From contig NC_084893.1 of the NCBI RefSeq assembly GCF_958979055.1, positions 27,855,487 through 27,919,486 on the forward strand: 64,000 nt of DNA, written 5' to 3'. The position numbers and the translations under genes were made by a program. Origin of the DNA: Alnus glutinosa (taxonomy: Eukaryota > Streptophyta > Magnoliopsida > Fagales > Betulaceae). The notes beneath the pieces were generated by a model. The model was not told where the DNA came from. It searched no databases and saw nothing but the letters and a program-made list of their open reading frames with translations. Each line of letters begins with the position of its first letter. The first letter of the stretch is position 1. This document shows positions 1 to 12,970 of this stretch, piece by piece.

Positions 1-426
1 TTTAATAATAATAATAAAATAAATAAATAAATAAAAAGACCCAAGGTACAAATCGACCAATAAATATTTTTTAATTTCATTATCTATTTTCTATAAAAAA
101 CCAATAGCGATGATAAACTGGTACACGTAATTGGCCTTAGAATTAAAATGCACTAATGCACGGATAAATCTCGAACACATATAATAGATCAAGCTTGGTT
201 AGAAGAAATTCTTGACTGTATCAATGAAATTGTTTTGTTTGAACAATTTGTTATATTTATCTGATTGAATAATAAAAGTATTATATCTTTATTTCAAAAA
301 AAGAAAAAAAACTAGAACACATGATGCCATTCGCCTAATCACTTAGATATTTTCATATTCAAATTTATTAGCTTTTTTAATAAAAGAATAGACGCAATGC
401 TATCAAATTAATACTAGAGGTACTAA
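1..426. other. AT-rich spacer, no gene seen
   Basis: Low-complexity AT-rich DNA with short A and TAA runs. No reading frame with protein-like composition and no recognisable repeat boundary was found before the first MITE-like element. Confidence 0.5.
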
Positions 427-1216
427 TGCTTCGTTTGTTTCGGCGTAAAATGATTTATTTCGGTATTTTTCAGTATTTGATAAGGGTGAAAATAATAGTA
501 AACCGAAAAATGATTTTTGTTTGACCAAAACTGCTTTGTAAATTTCGGAAAATGATTTACGCTTTTAAGGAAAATGATTTACACTTTTTAAAAACGTAAA
601 TAATTTTTCGAAGACGCCAGACGCATTCGACCACTTCTAAACGTCACAGTCAACCTTCACGTTAAAGCAGTCGACCATCACCGAAATCTTGCCGGTATCA
701 AAATCCGACAACCTTAGGTCAATGTCACCGGAATCTGGCCAGAACGACTGGATTTGGCCATAATAGCCAGGCCAAAACTGCCGGCAGGATCTGGCCAGAA
801 CGGCCGGATTCCGATGGTTCTGGCAGTTTCCGACTGTTCTAGGCCGGATTCCAACAGTTTTGGCCGGAATCCGGCCAACCCAAATTTTGATGAGACTGTC
901 CAGATTCTGGCCTTTATCTTATAGCTAGAATCCGGTAAAAGTGATCGAAATCCTGTCGGTCAGTGACAGAATCTTGTCTCCAGTGATTTTTATATTATTT
1001 TACATTAATATTTATATGTTTTGAATAAAAATTGATTTTTATAGGTTAATATGATTGAATAAAAATATAAAAAAATATTTGTGATTTTCTGTACGCACCA
1101 AACACCGAAAAATGTTTTTTTGAAAAATGTTTTCGGCGAAAAATATTTTTCAGAAAAATGACTTCCCTAAAACCATTTTACAACGGAAATCATTTTACGT
1201 CAAAACAAACGGAGCA
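427..1216. mobile_element. Non-autonomous DNA transposon (MITE-like), copy A
   Basis: The ends form an imperfect terminal inverted repeat: the left end reads TGCTTCGTTTGTTTCGGCGT and the right end finishes AAAACAAACGGAGCA, its near reverse complement. The flanking bases are TAA on both sides, which fits the 3-bp TWA target duplication of PIF/Harbinger elements (family assignment inferred). The interior (about 700-960) is GC-rich and built from degenerate repeats of a CCGGAATCCGGCC-like unit; the subterminal parts are AT-rich. No transposase frame is present, so it would need a transposase from elsewhere. The right end resembles the left end of the next element, so the two copies lie in opposite orientation. 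Confidence 0.65.
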
Positions 1217-1351
1217 TAAATTTTTTACTTAGAAATGGATACTAAAATTATGTAAAGCTTATTCATTGGTACTCGTAGATTTTTTTTTTTATTAATTGTT
1301 TTAATCATCTCAAATGAATAAGCTCCACATCATCTTAGTATTTATCTCTTA

Positions 1352-1540
1352 TGCTCCGTTTGTTTCGGTGTAAAATGGTTTCCGTCGTAAAATAGTTTCA
1401 GGAAAGTCATTTTTCAGAAAAATATTTTTCGTCGAAATCATTTTTTGGTGTTTGGTGCGTACGGAAAATTACAAATATTTTTTATATTTTAATTTAATAA
1501 TATTAATTTAAAAAAATTAAATTTTATTCACAAAATAAAA

Positions 1541-1635
<95 letters not shown>

Positions 1636-2225
1636 TTTTCTATTTGACATATATAAATTCCGGCAAAAGTTGCCGGAATCCGGCCATTTTTGCCGGATCC
1701 CGGTACAAAACGGTCGAATCCCGACCATTTGACCGGAAGCCGGCCGTCCTGGCCAGTTTCCGGCCAGCTGGCCGGATATTCGGCTGTTCTGGCCGAATCC
1801 GGCCAGATGCCGGGGGTCCGACCAGGATCTCGGCTAGACGGGCGATGATCCGAAGTTTTGGCCGGAGATCCGGCCAGTCTGGCCGGAATCTGGCATGGTA
1901 TCCCCGAACGTTGCCGGATTCCGGCTTAATTTGTCGAATTCCAGCACCGACTGGAGTCGGAATTTGACTTGTCGAAATTCGGCAATAGACAACTGCTTGA
2001 ACGTAAAGGTCGACTGCGTTGTTTAAAAGAGAGTCGACTGCATCTACTATCTACGAAAAATGATTTACGCTTTTAAAAAGCGTAAATCATTTTCCGAAAT
2101 TTATTAAGCATTTTTTGTCAAACGGAAATCATTTTTCGGTTGACCATTATTTTCGTCCCTACCAAACACCGAAAAATACCGAAACTATTTTCCAGAAATC
2201 ATTTTACGCCGAAACAAACATAGCA
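1352..2225. mobile_element. Non-autonomous DNA transposon (MITE-like), copy B, inverted relative to A
   Basis: The left end is TGCTCCGTTTGTTTCGGTGT and the right end finishes GCCGAAACAAACATAGCA. The flanks are TTA on both sides, a second 3-bp TWA-type target duplication. The interior again carries degenerate GGCCGGAATCCGGCC-like subrepeats (about 1660-1950), next to a long AT microsatellite and a poly-T run. A reading frame of about 107 codons through the subrepeats is only a by-product of their periodicity. No transposase was seen. Confidence 0.65.
1545..1640. repeat. (AT)n microsatellite followed by poly-T
   Basis: About 36 AT units run into a poly-T tract of about 22 bases, inside MITE copy B. 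Likely to be length-variable. Confidence 0.95.
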
Positions 2226-4870
2226 TTAATAAAAGATTTAGTACTTCTAATATTACTCTTTTTATATATGTCTTCCTGTGTATCTAAAGAGAAAATGTTT
2301 TTCTTCTTATGTAAATTCTAACTATTTAGCAAGTGTTAATGATGGCTATCCTAACTAGGTAATATAATTATCTAATAATATAGACAAGGTAACACCCAAT
2401 TATGATTATTGATTGTGAGTGGAAAAAGGTTCAAACAAAACTAATTACTTTTAAAAGCTCTAAAAATATCAAAAAGCTTTGCATGCGATGCATTTGGATA
2501 GAGACCTATTTGATTCGTGATGACACCTAAGTCGTGACAAAGACTTTTGTCCCCACAAATCTCATTTTGCTTTTACATGCACCCATACTTTCTATTTATT
2601 TATTTATTTTCAGAAAATTATTTTTGAATGTTTTATTGCTCCTTTCTAGTCACCAAGCATATGCCCTTAGTTCTTGAATTTATTACACAAATACCACTTC
2701 CATCTTGATTTTAATATGTTTTTATTTGGAAGCACTTTGGGGGGAAACTTATGGTATATGTATTTTTGGTTTTAAAGAATAAGTTGATAGGACACTAAAT
2801 CTTTAACCAATACTACTTGTAAAGAGAAGAAAAGTTAATCACAAAGTGTTTCATTGGAGCTAATTGATTTGATTTTTTAGCCCTCATTTTGTTAGATACA
2901 CATTCTTAAGCCCCTGATAATAAAGGAACGTCAATGATCTAGGTAGCAGTGGCTAGGATATAGTAAATACATCCTCAGTTCATTTCTTATGCACCCGCCA
3001 GTTTTTATCAGGTTGGATTCGGCTAGCTTATGAGGATTTATCAAGAATGAGTCTGTTTGGGCCGATTAACAGACTGAATAGGTCAATTTCTAGAAGAGCT
3101 TATTATATGGTACATCAAATACCTCTTGGTCTAAGAATCTAGGGTGAGAAAATCATAACTAGACAAAGTTTTTAAATTCAGTCTATTAAATTGACATGTC
3201 TTTAGAATATAAAATTTTTACATGAATTTTTAATATGATTAACAGAACTGCGATTCTCACATCCAATTTTAAAAATGTATATCAACTTAATATAATAAAT
3301 TACAATAATTTTCTTTAACCCAATTTAAATAAAGATTTGGCTTATATGCTTACTACAATTTTTTTAATGGCCTATATTTAATTCTATTTTATTTTTTTTT
3401 ACATAAAAGAAAGAGACAGTAAAATCAAATCTGAACCGTTGAAGCACCTAAGCCAAATCTTTAAAAAAAAAAAAAAAAAAAAATCTGAATCAATTTGATG
3501 AAAAGCTTTGTTCTAACAAGAAGGACATGCAAGTACAATAACAATTACATGGGTTGAAAAATGGCCCAAACTCATTGTATCAAAGTTTATTATCAAAGCT
3601 CTTGAGCTACCAAAGAGCAACTTAATCTGCTCCTCACCTAATTAAACAACGATAAAGTTTTCCTTTTAATTGAATTTGATGATTTTTTTTTTAATTTTTT
3701 TTATTTTTTATAACCCAGTCTATTAAGCTAACATATATTCAAAATACATGTAATTCTCACATACATTTTTAAAAATGCATGTGAGAATCACATTCTTTAT
3801 AAAATTCTCACATGTTTTATAAAAAATACACCTATAAATTGATTTTTTTTTTTTAAACCCATTTTAAACGAAAATTTTGTTTCATAAAAAAAAAAAAAAA
3901 AAAGAAAGAAAGAAAGAAAAGAAGCCCATTAAAAGTTCTACCCAAGTAAAACTTTATGTAGGCCTTTTAACCCATTTTCCCTGCCCTACACTTGGGGTCC
4001 CACAAAAATGTGTCCAGCCTGGTCAGTCTTTCTCGGGCATGGGCCCTAAGGCGCCATTGTTTCGTCCACTGGTCTCAAATCAGCGGACTGCTTCACTCTT
4101 TGGTAGATAAGCCCCACAATTCCACAAATCAATGCTTGTACAGTTGCTGAATTTGAGAACCTCAATCATGAGGGTTTTTAGAAATCAATCTTATTCTTGG
4201 TGCTTCCTTCCTTTTAATATCATATCTCTCTCTTCTTTTGCCATACACCAAACCAACATATAATATTGGAGGAATCAATGTGAAATTATAATCCGTCCAC
4301 TTTATGAGCACTATTTATATTTATTCTGTCGATACGAGACTACGGTGTTACAATTACCCATTGCTTAATCTAACAATTTAAATTTACAAATGTATAAAAA
4401 ATTTCCTATAAAATGGATTAGAGGAATTTTCGCTGCCCCAGTATATAATACTGTCACGTCTCCTTAGAGCATGTGCCCTTTTAATACTCATCTTAAAAAA
4501 TTATGTGATTTTATACGATTAAGAGATAAATGACATTTTTATAAACTGAATTGTAGGAAATTTCTCGAACTCAATTTTTATAAATGTTATACAATTAAAA
4601 TGACTAGACAGTAAATATATGTATTTACTTTTTTTTTTTTACTGATACTAATTGAAGGGGTTAATTTTTTTAATGTACATTATTAAGTTGTACGAGTAGT
4701 TACCGAATAGAATTACTCGTTGGTTCGTAAATAACCATGCGCCAGTCAAAGGGTCAAACCAGCAACTGCACAAAAGTCACTCTCTCCCAGTGTCATATTC
4801 GTAAATAACGCGGGAAACACGGGGCATTTTCAGAATAGATTTTCTGGACAATCAGACATAGCATAAGAGG
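2226..4870. other. AT-rich intergenic spacer
   Basis: No gene is supported in this 2.6-kb stretch. It contains poly-A runs near 3461-3482 and 3886-3903 and short A/T-rich inverted segments. A CT-rich stretch from about 4900 onward marks the approach to the MAP65 transcript start. Confidence 0.5.
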
Positions 4871-6230
4871 GCCCCAGCTCGTCCGTCCATTTACCTCTGC
4901 GCGGACTCTCTCTCACTTTCTTTCTTTTCTTTGGTGACTTCTAAGTCTAACCTTCACTCTCTCTCCGTCTTCTCACAAACACTGAGGCAAGGTCGCTTAG
5001 ATCTGAGACCACAAACCCCAAAAGCCCAAGCTCCAAGGACGGTCTTGGGTAAGCATTTTTCTCTGCTCAACTCTCAACTCTATCTTTTTGTTAAATTCTT
5101 TGGTCACTAATGTAGCTATCTCCGTGCCACTCTGAGACTCTGAAATCTTCTTTTATAAGTGCTGTTTGGTTTCTGGGTTATGGACCTTATGGTTGTCTTG
5201 ATCCAGAACAGGGAGAGATCTGGCTGTTCTGGGAAAAAGCTCTAGTTTTGATTGTGTTAAATGTAGGATTTTATAGTTAGTGGTTGATGATAGTTTTTTT
5301 TTTGGGGGGGTGGTGTTGAAAATGTGGGTTTGTGTTGTAAAGGCTTGGATTTGAAGTGAATTCTTAGTGATTGTGATGTAGGGATTTGTAGCTTTGCTTG
5401 AGCTTGAGATCTTGTTCTCGAAGCTTGTTTCTTGGTTAATGGGGTCTGTAGTTTTGGATTTAGTGAATTGATTTGGTTATTAGTGGGGTCTGAGTAGATG
5501 CCACGTTTGTTTGGTTGCTGATAAAAAGTGAAAGAATGAATCATTTGTGGGTTTGAGGGGACTGAACTAATGCTCTGTTTGGTTGATGGGAAAATTTTGG
5601 TAGGATACAATTGAACTTTTCATTCTTTGGTTTATGTTTTATGACACTTCTCAATATGAAAATCTTAAGCTGTCAGTTGAAGGGAGGTTTTTGTTTTCTT
5701 GGCTCCCGATTAATGTAATGTTCAAGATTCAGAATTTTGGTTTCGCGTTCTTTTTTCACATGCTCTCACTAATGAGATGTGACTTTTATGTTCTGTGCTG
5801 GAAGCTTTATTTAGGTATCGAACTTCATAGGGGTTTAAGAAATGATGTTGAGAATTAGTTGGCAAATGATTTTATGATTTCTAATGTTGAACAAGTGTGT
5901 TGGATGAAATGAAGACCAAAATCTTGTTGTGGGTCTTTTAGAGTTTCTCATGGCTCCTTTATTGTATCATTCTCTACTTACTATTATTCTTGAGCATTTC
6001 TACTGATGATTTATCTATTTTTACGATTGATGCAGACAGGTTTGCATGTTTTACTTGATCACTCAAGTGGTCTTCCTCGCTCGTCAATAAGGTATAAAGA
6101 TTTGGTTTTATGTTCCTTCTGCTTTTGTGTACTCTGGATAAGATGTCTTGATCCTGCCAGAAAGAGCATGGGATGGCTTTATGTACCTTACACTCTCTGT
6201 AATGCAGGTTAGGTTGTGGTGTTGACGTGA
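4871..6230 (+). promoter_or_regulatory. Probable 5' leader of the MAP65 gene, with introns
   Basis: A CT-rich, untranslated-leader-like segment ends at a strong donor (gtaag at 5049). Further leader pieces are predicted near 6036-6090 (after TGCAG, before gtataaag) and from about 6209 (after aatgcag) up to the ATG at 6231. Introns in the 5' UTR are inferred from splice consensus only; the exact transcript start is not visible. Confidence 0.45.
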
Positions 6231-9200
6231 ATGGCGGTGACTGATGCACAAAATCCCCTTCTTGGAGAAACAACATGTGGTTCTTTACTGCAGAAACTGC
6301 AGGTAGATTATCTTTCTTATTTGGACTGCCAGCCTGTGTTTACTGCTCATATGTATGGTCTATGCATATTGTCTTCTAAATTATTGCATTATCTGCTGCA
6401 GGAAATATGGGATGAGGTTGGGGAAAGTGATGAGCAACGGGACAAGATGCTTCTTCAGTTAGAGCAGGACTGCTTGGATGTATACAAGAGGAAGGTTGAG
6501 CAGGCTGCAAAGTCCAGGGCACAGCTTCTTCAGGCCTTGTCAGATGCCAAACTTGAACTTTCCACTCTTTTATCAGCCCTTGGAGAAAAAAGTTTTGTTG
6601 GAATTGTGAGCAATTACTGAATTTATCCCTACATTGTCTAAAGTATTTTAGGAAGTGAAAGTAACTGCTATGAGGATGCATTCAATACTATGTTTTAGTG
6701 TACATTGACAGATGAACTGGTTTCCCATGGATTTCTTTGGTTTAATTACAGCCTGAGAAGACTTCAGGGACAATCAAGGAACAGCTTGCAGCCATAGCAC
6801 CGGCACTTGAACAGCTGTGGAAACAAAAAGAGGAGAGGGTAGAGGAGTTTTCTGATGTTCAGTCACAGATTCAAAAGATTTGTGGAGAAATCGCTGGGAA
6901 CTTGAACTTTAACGATCAGACAGGGACTCCTGCAGTAGATGAGGCTGATCTATCCCTGAAAAAGTTGGATGAATATCATGCCCAACTTCAAGAACTTCAA
7001 AAAGAGAAGGTAAAACTTTTATATTGATGAACAATACATCTCTTACTGACAGATTTGACCATAACATTGGCTATACTTGCATTGGGTTCGTGATTGCTAA
7101 TTGGTTATTTTATCCGGCAGAGTGAAAGGTTGCACAAGGTCCTTGATTTTGTGAGCACTGTGCACGATCTTTGTGCTGTCCTTGGGATGGACTTCTTCAG
7201 TACTGTTACCGAGGTTCATCCAAGCTTAAATGACACTACTAGTGTGCAATCCAAAAGTATTAGTAATGATACTCTATCTAGACTGGCTAAGACAGTCTTA
7301 GCACTAAAAGAAGACAAGAAACAGAGGCTGCACAAGGTAACTTCTTTAGTTTTTGACTTTTGGTTCCCTACATTTTTTAACCTTGGTTTACAGCATGGTT
7401 GCTTGGTAATGTGCCATATGTGCTACTAGATAGAAAACCGTGTCAACTTTACTTGGATATATATATATAGAGTACATTTTTGCACTGACAGATAAAAAAT
7501 TCGTTCTTATCTATAAAAAATTTGTACTTTTTATGCATAAAAAGTAAGCATAAAATCTATTATGATGCCTTTTTCTATCAGGGGATTCATCCCTGAGAAG
7601 TTTTTATTGTGATTTAGAAGATGTTCACATAACACTTATGTGAAGGTTCAATTTTTTCACATGAGATGTAGCAGAATTCGAACATCTTCCTTCGGTTCAA
7701 GAAATAAAAACTTTGGTTTCATGTGGTTGTTTCATTGTTGCTTCACATCTCATAGGGATTTAAAACACAATATATAATCAGCAGTTGTAAATATCATTTG
7801 TATAGCCATCTAAAGTATATTTTGTTTCATATCAATAGGAGGTGCTGGGTCTGTATACTTATTCTGAATGAGGTGCCACAATTCAGTTTCTTTGGTGTAT
7901 TTTCTTCTCTATTTTGGCCTCCTATTTTCCGGGCTCCTGGACACTTTTTGTATGCATTGTTGCTTTGAATTTTTGCTTGTTTGTTTGCATTCCAATAAAT
8001 TGATGTAACTTTAGTATGTATCTCTCCTTCACAGCTCCAAGAGTTGGCCACTCAGCTAATTGATCTGTGGAATCTGATGGATACCCCCATTGAAGAAAGG
8101 AGATTATTTGACCATGTTACCTGTAACATATCTGCTTCAGTGGATGAAGTGACTGTTCCAGGGGCTCTTGCTCTGGATCTGATTGAGCAGGTATTTAAAG
8201 TCTGACGAGTTCACGGAACTGTAAGATTGAATAAATGATGGTGGTTCTGTTTACTTATATTTTCTTGTTATGTTGTAAGGCTGAGGTGGAAGTTGAAAGG
8301 CTTGATCAGCTGAAGGCAAGCAGGATGAAGGAAATTGCCTTTAAGAGGCAAGCAGAGCTTGAGGAGATATTTGCCCATGCTCATATAGAAATAGATCCGG
8401 AGGCTGCTAGGGAAAAAATTATGGCGCTTATTGACTCTGGCAATGTTGAACCTACTGAATTACTCACTGACATGGATAATCAGATAGCAAACGCAAAAGA
8501 AGAAGCTCTCAGCCGAAGAGATATACTGGACAAGGTTGAGAAATGGATGTCAGCCTGTGAAGAGGAGAGTTGGCTTGACGACTACAATCGGGTGTGTATA
8601 GTCTTTCTATGGATATGCTATGGTTTTGACCACTGTGATGAGGAAAAATGGGGTCATATTGCCATATTGTTGTCATCTCTTTCAACTCAACCCCGTGAGA
8701 TTGAAATAAATGTTTGTACAATTGCCCTATGGGTGCAAGGGTGGAGTTTGTCATTACGACTTTGCATGTGTGCAACTAACATGAATTCAAAATTAGGTTC
8801 GATGTGTTGATTTCCACATCCAAATACCCTTACCCATGTCTGCCTTTCCTTCCATAGTAATTAGTTGTTGAGAACACATAGTGGAATTAGTGAAAATAAG
8901 ATGTGAAGTTCATTTTGTTGTTGAAGGGTTAAAAGAGAAAAAAACTGGGAAAGAATTGACTATGGTATCTTCAGTGCCCCACTCTGCAAAGTAAATGAAG
9001 ACTCACATTGCTTCTCTCTTTTTCTCAAATGTGCTTAAAGAGCTGGATTAGAGCTGGATTAACCACTTCAGTTAAGAGCTTTACTCTAGTTTTTCAGATA
9101 TTCTCTGGAACCCCTTAGATCCATTTGAATAATTGCCTGCTTTGTTACAATATATAAACTTGTAATCCCCCACTTCCTAGTAAGGAAACACGTCCATCTA

Positions 9201-10583
9201 ACACTGACTAGAGACCAGCAAAAAGTGATCCTGACAGAAGATTATGATACGAATAGCGGCAGATATTACAGGCGTGAACTTCCATGTGAATGTTATTCTC
9301 ACTGCTGACTTTGGGTGCTTTTAATCCTTGTTGAAACAGGATGAAAACAGGTACAATGCAAGCAGAGGTGCACACTTAAACCTCAAGCGTGCAGAAAAAG
9401 CCCGCATTCTGGTCAACAAAATTCCAGGTATGTGTAGAACCAGAAGACTAACATAGTTATAGCAGCTTAGTTGAACTTGAAGTTTCTGTATTTTGCAGAA
9501 GTTGATATGCATTGATGGATGTCTGTGCGCCTCCATGTATCCAGATCTTTTACTGAACAAGCTTTAGACATTAATGTATGTAGCAATTTGTTGCTATCAT
9601 AGGCTTCCTTATGAGCTGGCTGCTGCTTGCATTTGTAGCCCTCATTTTACATTAGCAGCATGATGTCACAAGCTTTTAGATGAGTTGAATGGAGAGAGCA
9701 GACCCTAAATTTAGATCGTGAACGAGAATTTACTATCTTCTAACCAATACTTTGGAGTGTAAATAAACTTTAATGTTGATCAGGTGGCAGGTCTGATGGA
9801 AGTGAAATTATTTTTTGTGGATTGCCTTGAGGTGGTAACTAGATTTTTATTTGGACTTCCAAAATAAAGTGACTCCAAGAACTGTCTTTAGCCACTGATG
9901 GATGGCATAATCTCTAACAAGCTTTATCCTAATATGAGCTCTGCTTGAATGCATATGTGCCTTCAATTTCCAATTGATTGGTTTTTCTGGCTGTGCAGCA
10001 CTGGTTGACACATTGGTTGCCAAGACTCGGGCATGGGAAGAAGATCGCGGCATATCATTTACTTATGACGGTGTTCCTCTTCTTGCCATGCTAGACGAAT
10101 ATGCCATGCTTAGGCATGAACGAGAAGATGAGAAACGGAGGATGAGGGTAAGTTTTGATTGACGGGGTGATCGAATGATTTCCGATCATTAGATGGGTTG
10201 AAGCATGTGCCCAAAGTTGGAGAGCATAATTTTGTTTCACATTTACTATTTGAATTTTGTTTCACCTTTGCGCTTTGTAGGACCAGAAGAAGTACAATGA
10301 GCAGCAAAACACAGAACAAGAAGCCATTTTTGGTTCAAGGCCCAGCCCAGCTCGACCTGTCGGCACAAAGAAGGTAGTTGGCCCTCGTGCCAATGGTGGT
10401 GCCAACGGAACTCCTAGCAGACGGTTATCTCTTAATGCTCATCAAAATGGGGCCAGGTCTGCAGTGAAAGATGGAAAGAGGGATAATACTAGACCAGTTG
10501 CCCCTGTGAACTATGTAGCCATATCGAAAGATGATGCTGCCTCCCATGTTTCTGGTACCGACCCAGTTCCAGCTTCACCATGA
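6231..10583 (+). CDS. MAP65-1: 65-kDa microtubule-associated protein, MAP65-1 type
   Basis: Exons: 6231-6302, 6402-6605, 6752-7009, 7121-7336, 8035-8190, 8280-8591, 9340-9427, 9999-10147 and 10281-10583. The junctions keep phase and give 585 aa, against about 587 aa for Arabidopsis MAP65-1. MAP65/ASE1/PRC1 proteins dimerise and cross-link antiparallel microtubules in cortical arrays and the phragmoplast. Visible marks are the N-terminus starting MAVTD and running into [14 protein letters not shown], long coiled-coil stretches through about residue 400, and the conserved microtubule-binding block around residues 407-440 ([16 protein letters not shown]). A basic Ser/Pro-rich tail contains RPSPARP and SRRLSLN, where kinases regulate family members, and the protein ends VPASP as in Arabidopsis MAP65-1. 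The MAP65-1 versus MAP65-2 paralogue is not separable by eye. Confidence 0.95.
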
Positions 10584-10766
10584 TTGGTCATAAGAGAGAG
10601 CTACGTAGGTTTACACCCCTGTGATGTTACTATTGTTACTACTACTAGTTTGCGTTGTAGGAAATATGGTCTGTGAAACAGCGAGTAAAGTTGCAGATAG
10701 AACTGTTTGTAGTGTTGTGTGTGATATTAACATTTCGAAGCTTTTCCAATAATGTTGCTTATACAC

Positions 10767-10865
10767 AACCTTCCTTGTCCCTATCTTGAGGGAGCTCTCA
10801 TCTGGCAAAAATCACAGCCTGCCTTGTCCCTACTTTAAGGGAGCTCTGATCTTGCAATAATCACA
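10767..10865. repeat. 50-bp tandem duplication downstream of MAP65
   Basis: Two adjacent imperfect copies (about 10767-10815 and 10816-10865) share the pattern CCTTGTCCCTA, then GGGAGCTCT, then AATCAC. They lie in or just past the 3' UTR. Confidence 0.75.
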
Positions 10866-11424
10866 ACTTTCCTGGCCAAGGAGGAGCTCGAGAGTCGGGA
10901 GAAGTTTACTAACTGTGCGTGTGTGCAGCTTAAATTCTTAAAAGTGGTAATTTAACATAGCACGAAAGTAGAAAGTAGAAGTCCCGAGTTCAAATCTTCA
11001 TCTTTCATTATACCTTCAATTAGTTAAATTATTTCATGTGTTAAGTTTGTGGTTTGGCAAAGAAATGTGATTGGTGTTAAGAGTATTTGGTGACTGCTAA
11101 GATTGAAGAGAGGTTTGAATTGGGATTTTTTGTTATTAGACCATTTGAATTTATTTGAAATTCAAGCAGCTTAAAAGAGGAGGGATCTGTTGTAGATCGT
11201 ATCTTGCCAATGACACTATTTTCTATTTTCAAGAATTGTTTTTGAAAACAATTTGTTAAACCCTTTCTATAGAAAAAGAACAGAAAAAAAAAATGATGTA
11301 TTGTTTTTGTTCTCTAAAACACTTTTCCAAAATGAAAACAGAATCACCTTTTACCATGATTCGTAAAATGTTGATTGTGTAAATTTATATGGACTTCCCT
11401 GCTCTGTGGGCTTTAGTTTTTAAC

Positions 11425-12412
11425 AAGCCTACAGTGCCTGGAGCAACCCACGACTTTTGCAACCAAAATACAAAGACTACGGCCACTTTTACTTCTCTGG
11501 AGAAAACTCTAGTGGTCTGAACCAAGCTTGAAGTCTGTTGTTTGCCGGGAAGGGGGCCTGGTGCTTTTTGTTTCCCCATGGTGTTTTCCATGGGGATGGG
11601 TGTTGTTCTCCCAGCCATTTAGGCTGTGGAGTTTGGGTTCTCCGAGTCCTCCGGGCTATGGAGTTTTGTGCTTATTTGTGTTTGGTTTTTTCTTTCTTCT
11701 CGTCTTCTCTGGCAGGAGGTTCTTCCCGAGGCGTCCGGCGGGTGCTCTCTGTTTTCGTTTTTGTCTCATCGGTGGAGGGCGTTAGTGCCTAATATGTCTA
11801 TTCTTTGGATGCTAGATCTACGCTTAGCCATCGGTTTTCTAGAGACACGCGCCACTCAGTTAGGTTCACCGGCGTCGTCTTGTTCCGCTGCTGTTTGTTC
11901 TGGTCGTCGGGATCATTGGTGACCAGCACGTGATCGTCATGCGCCAGTAAAGTTTTCTATTCGTCGGGCGCGTGGAGGTCTCGTTCCGGCGTTTTTCTCG
12001 CCGGGCAAAGGCAGTGGCCGGGCACCGGGGGACTGATCTGATGGTTGGCGAATTCGGGGGAGGCGCGTGTTGTACACGCGCCGGTCTCCGGCGAAGACAT
12101 TGTTTATCCTTTGACGTGTTGGGTTGAATTTTTTGCTAGTTGTGTTTGTGTATTCTCTTGTTACTAGGTACAATTGCCTATGTGTGGCTCAAATTTTACT
12201 AGAATTTTCTTTGTTAGGAGCTGATTGTAATTTTAGTGAAATTTGAGACTCTACATATGTAATTGTTTTTTAAGTCAGATCCTTCTGACTTAAGAGTGTG
12301 TGGGGGGTATGTCCCTCATTGCTTACCTTGTAGCCTTCTGGCATTTAGATGTTAAATAGCACGTGCTATTTGTTAAAAAAAAAAAAAAAAAAAAAAGCCT
12401 ACAGAGTGCCTG
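11425..12412 (+). mobile_element. Retroposed insertion with poly(A) tail and target-site duplication
   Basis: The left flank AAGCCTACAGTGCCTG (11425-11440) recurs at 12395-12412 as AAGCCTACAGAGTGCCTG, with a 2-bp difference. Between them lies about 930 bp of inserted DNA, GC-rich in the middle (11700-12110), ending in about 23 A residues (12374-12396). Duplicated target plus A tail is the signature of LINE-machinery retroposition. No reverse transcriptase frame is visible, so it may be a short non-autonomous element, a strongly deleted LINE or a processed copy of an unidentified transcript. Overlapping reading frames at 11528-11922 show no recognisable domain. Confidence 0.75.
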
Positions 12413-12970
12413 AAGGGTTGTCCATCCAACTGCTGTCACCTTGACAACAACCAAAGTGTCCCCCTCCCAACATATATATCTTTAAGGTTTCTTCTACCAC
12501 ACACACACACATATAAAAGGTTTCTTCCACAACTACTACCATAAATTATTCTAATTTATAACAAGTGACCGACCCAAGGTCATCGAGTTGAGCCGCTTCA
12601 AAATTTTATAGTTTTTTTTTTTTTTATTTATTTATTTATTATTATTTATTTTATTTATGAGCTTCAAAATTTTGAATTGAAAGAATTTTTCAACCACTCA
12701 ATTTATAAGAAATTATTTATGGGAAATGGTTCTTTATGACGTGGAAATGTACGTAATGGAATTTTATGACGTGGACGTTGAGGGACGTGTACGTTTCCTT
12801 AGGCTCCAGAGGTGAATTTCTCAAAGAGAAGGGACCAATCTTTCAATAAATCTTAGCGTCGAAGAATAAGACTCCGCAAACGACGTCGTATCTCAGAATC
12901 TCAACGCAGAAACCAATTTCAGAATCAATAGTCTCTCTGCACCTCAACTCTCTGAGTAGTTTCCGATTCG
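12413..12970 (+). promoter_or_regulatory. Upstream region and probable 5' leader of LIP5
   Basis: AT-rich DNA with a short CA run (12499-12510) and T/ATTT-rich stretch (12610-12660) passes into less AT-biased leader sequence from about 12780 to the ATG at 12971. No clear TATA box was picked. Confidence 0.35.

Noticed and set aside
1644..1967. 107-codon frame in MITE copy B
   Set aside because: It runs through GC-rich subrepeats; composition reflects the repeat, with no domain.
11528..11922. Overlapping frames of 84-98 codons in the retroposed segment
   Set aside because: Three overlapping frames in GC-rich DNA with no family features; only the insertion itself is supported.
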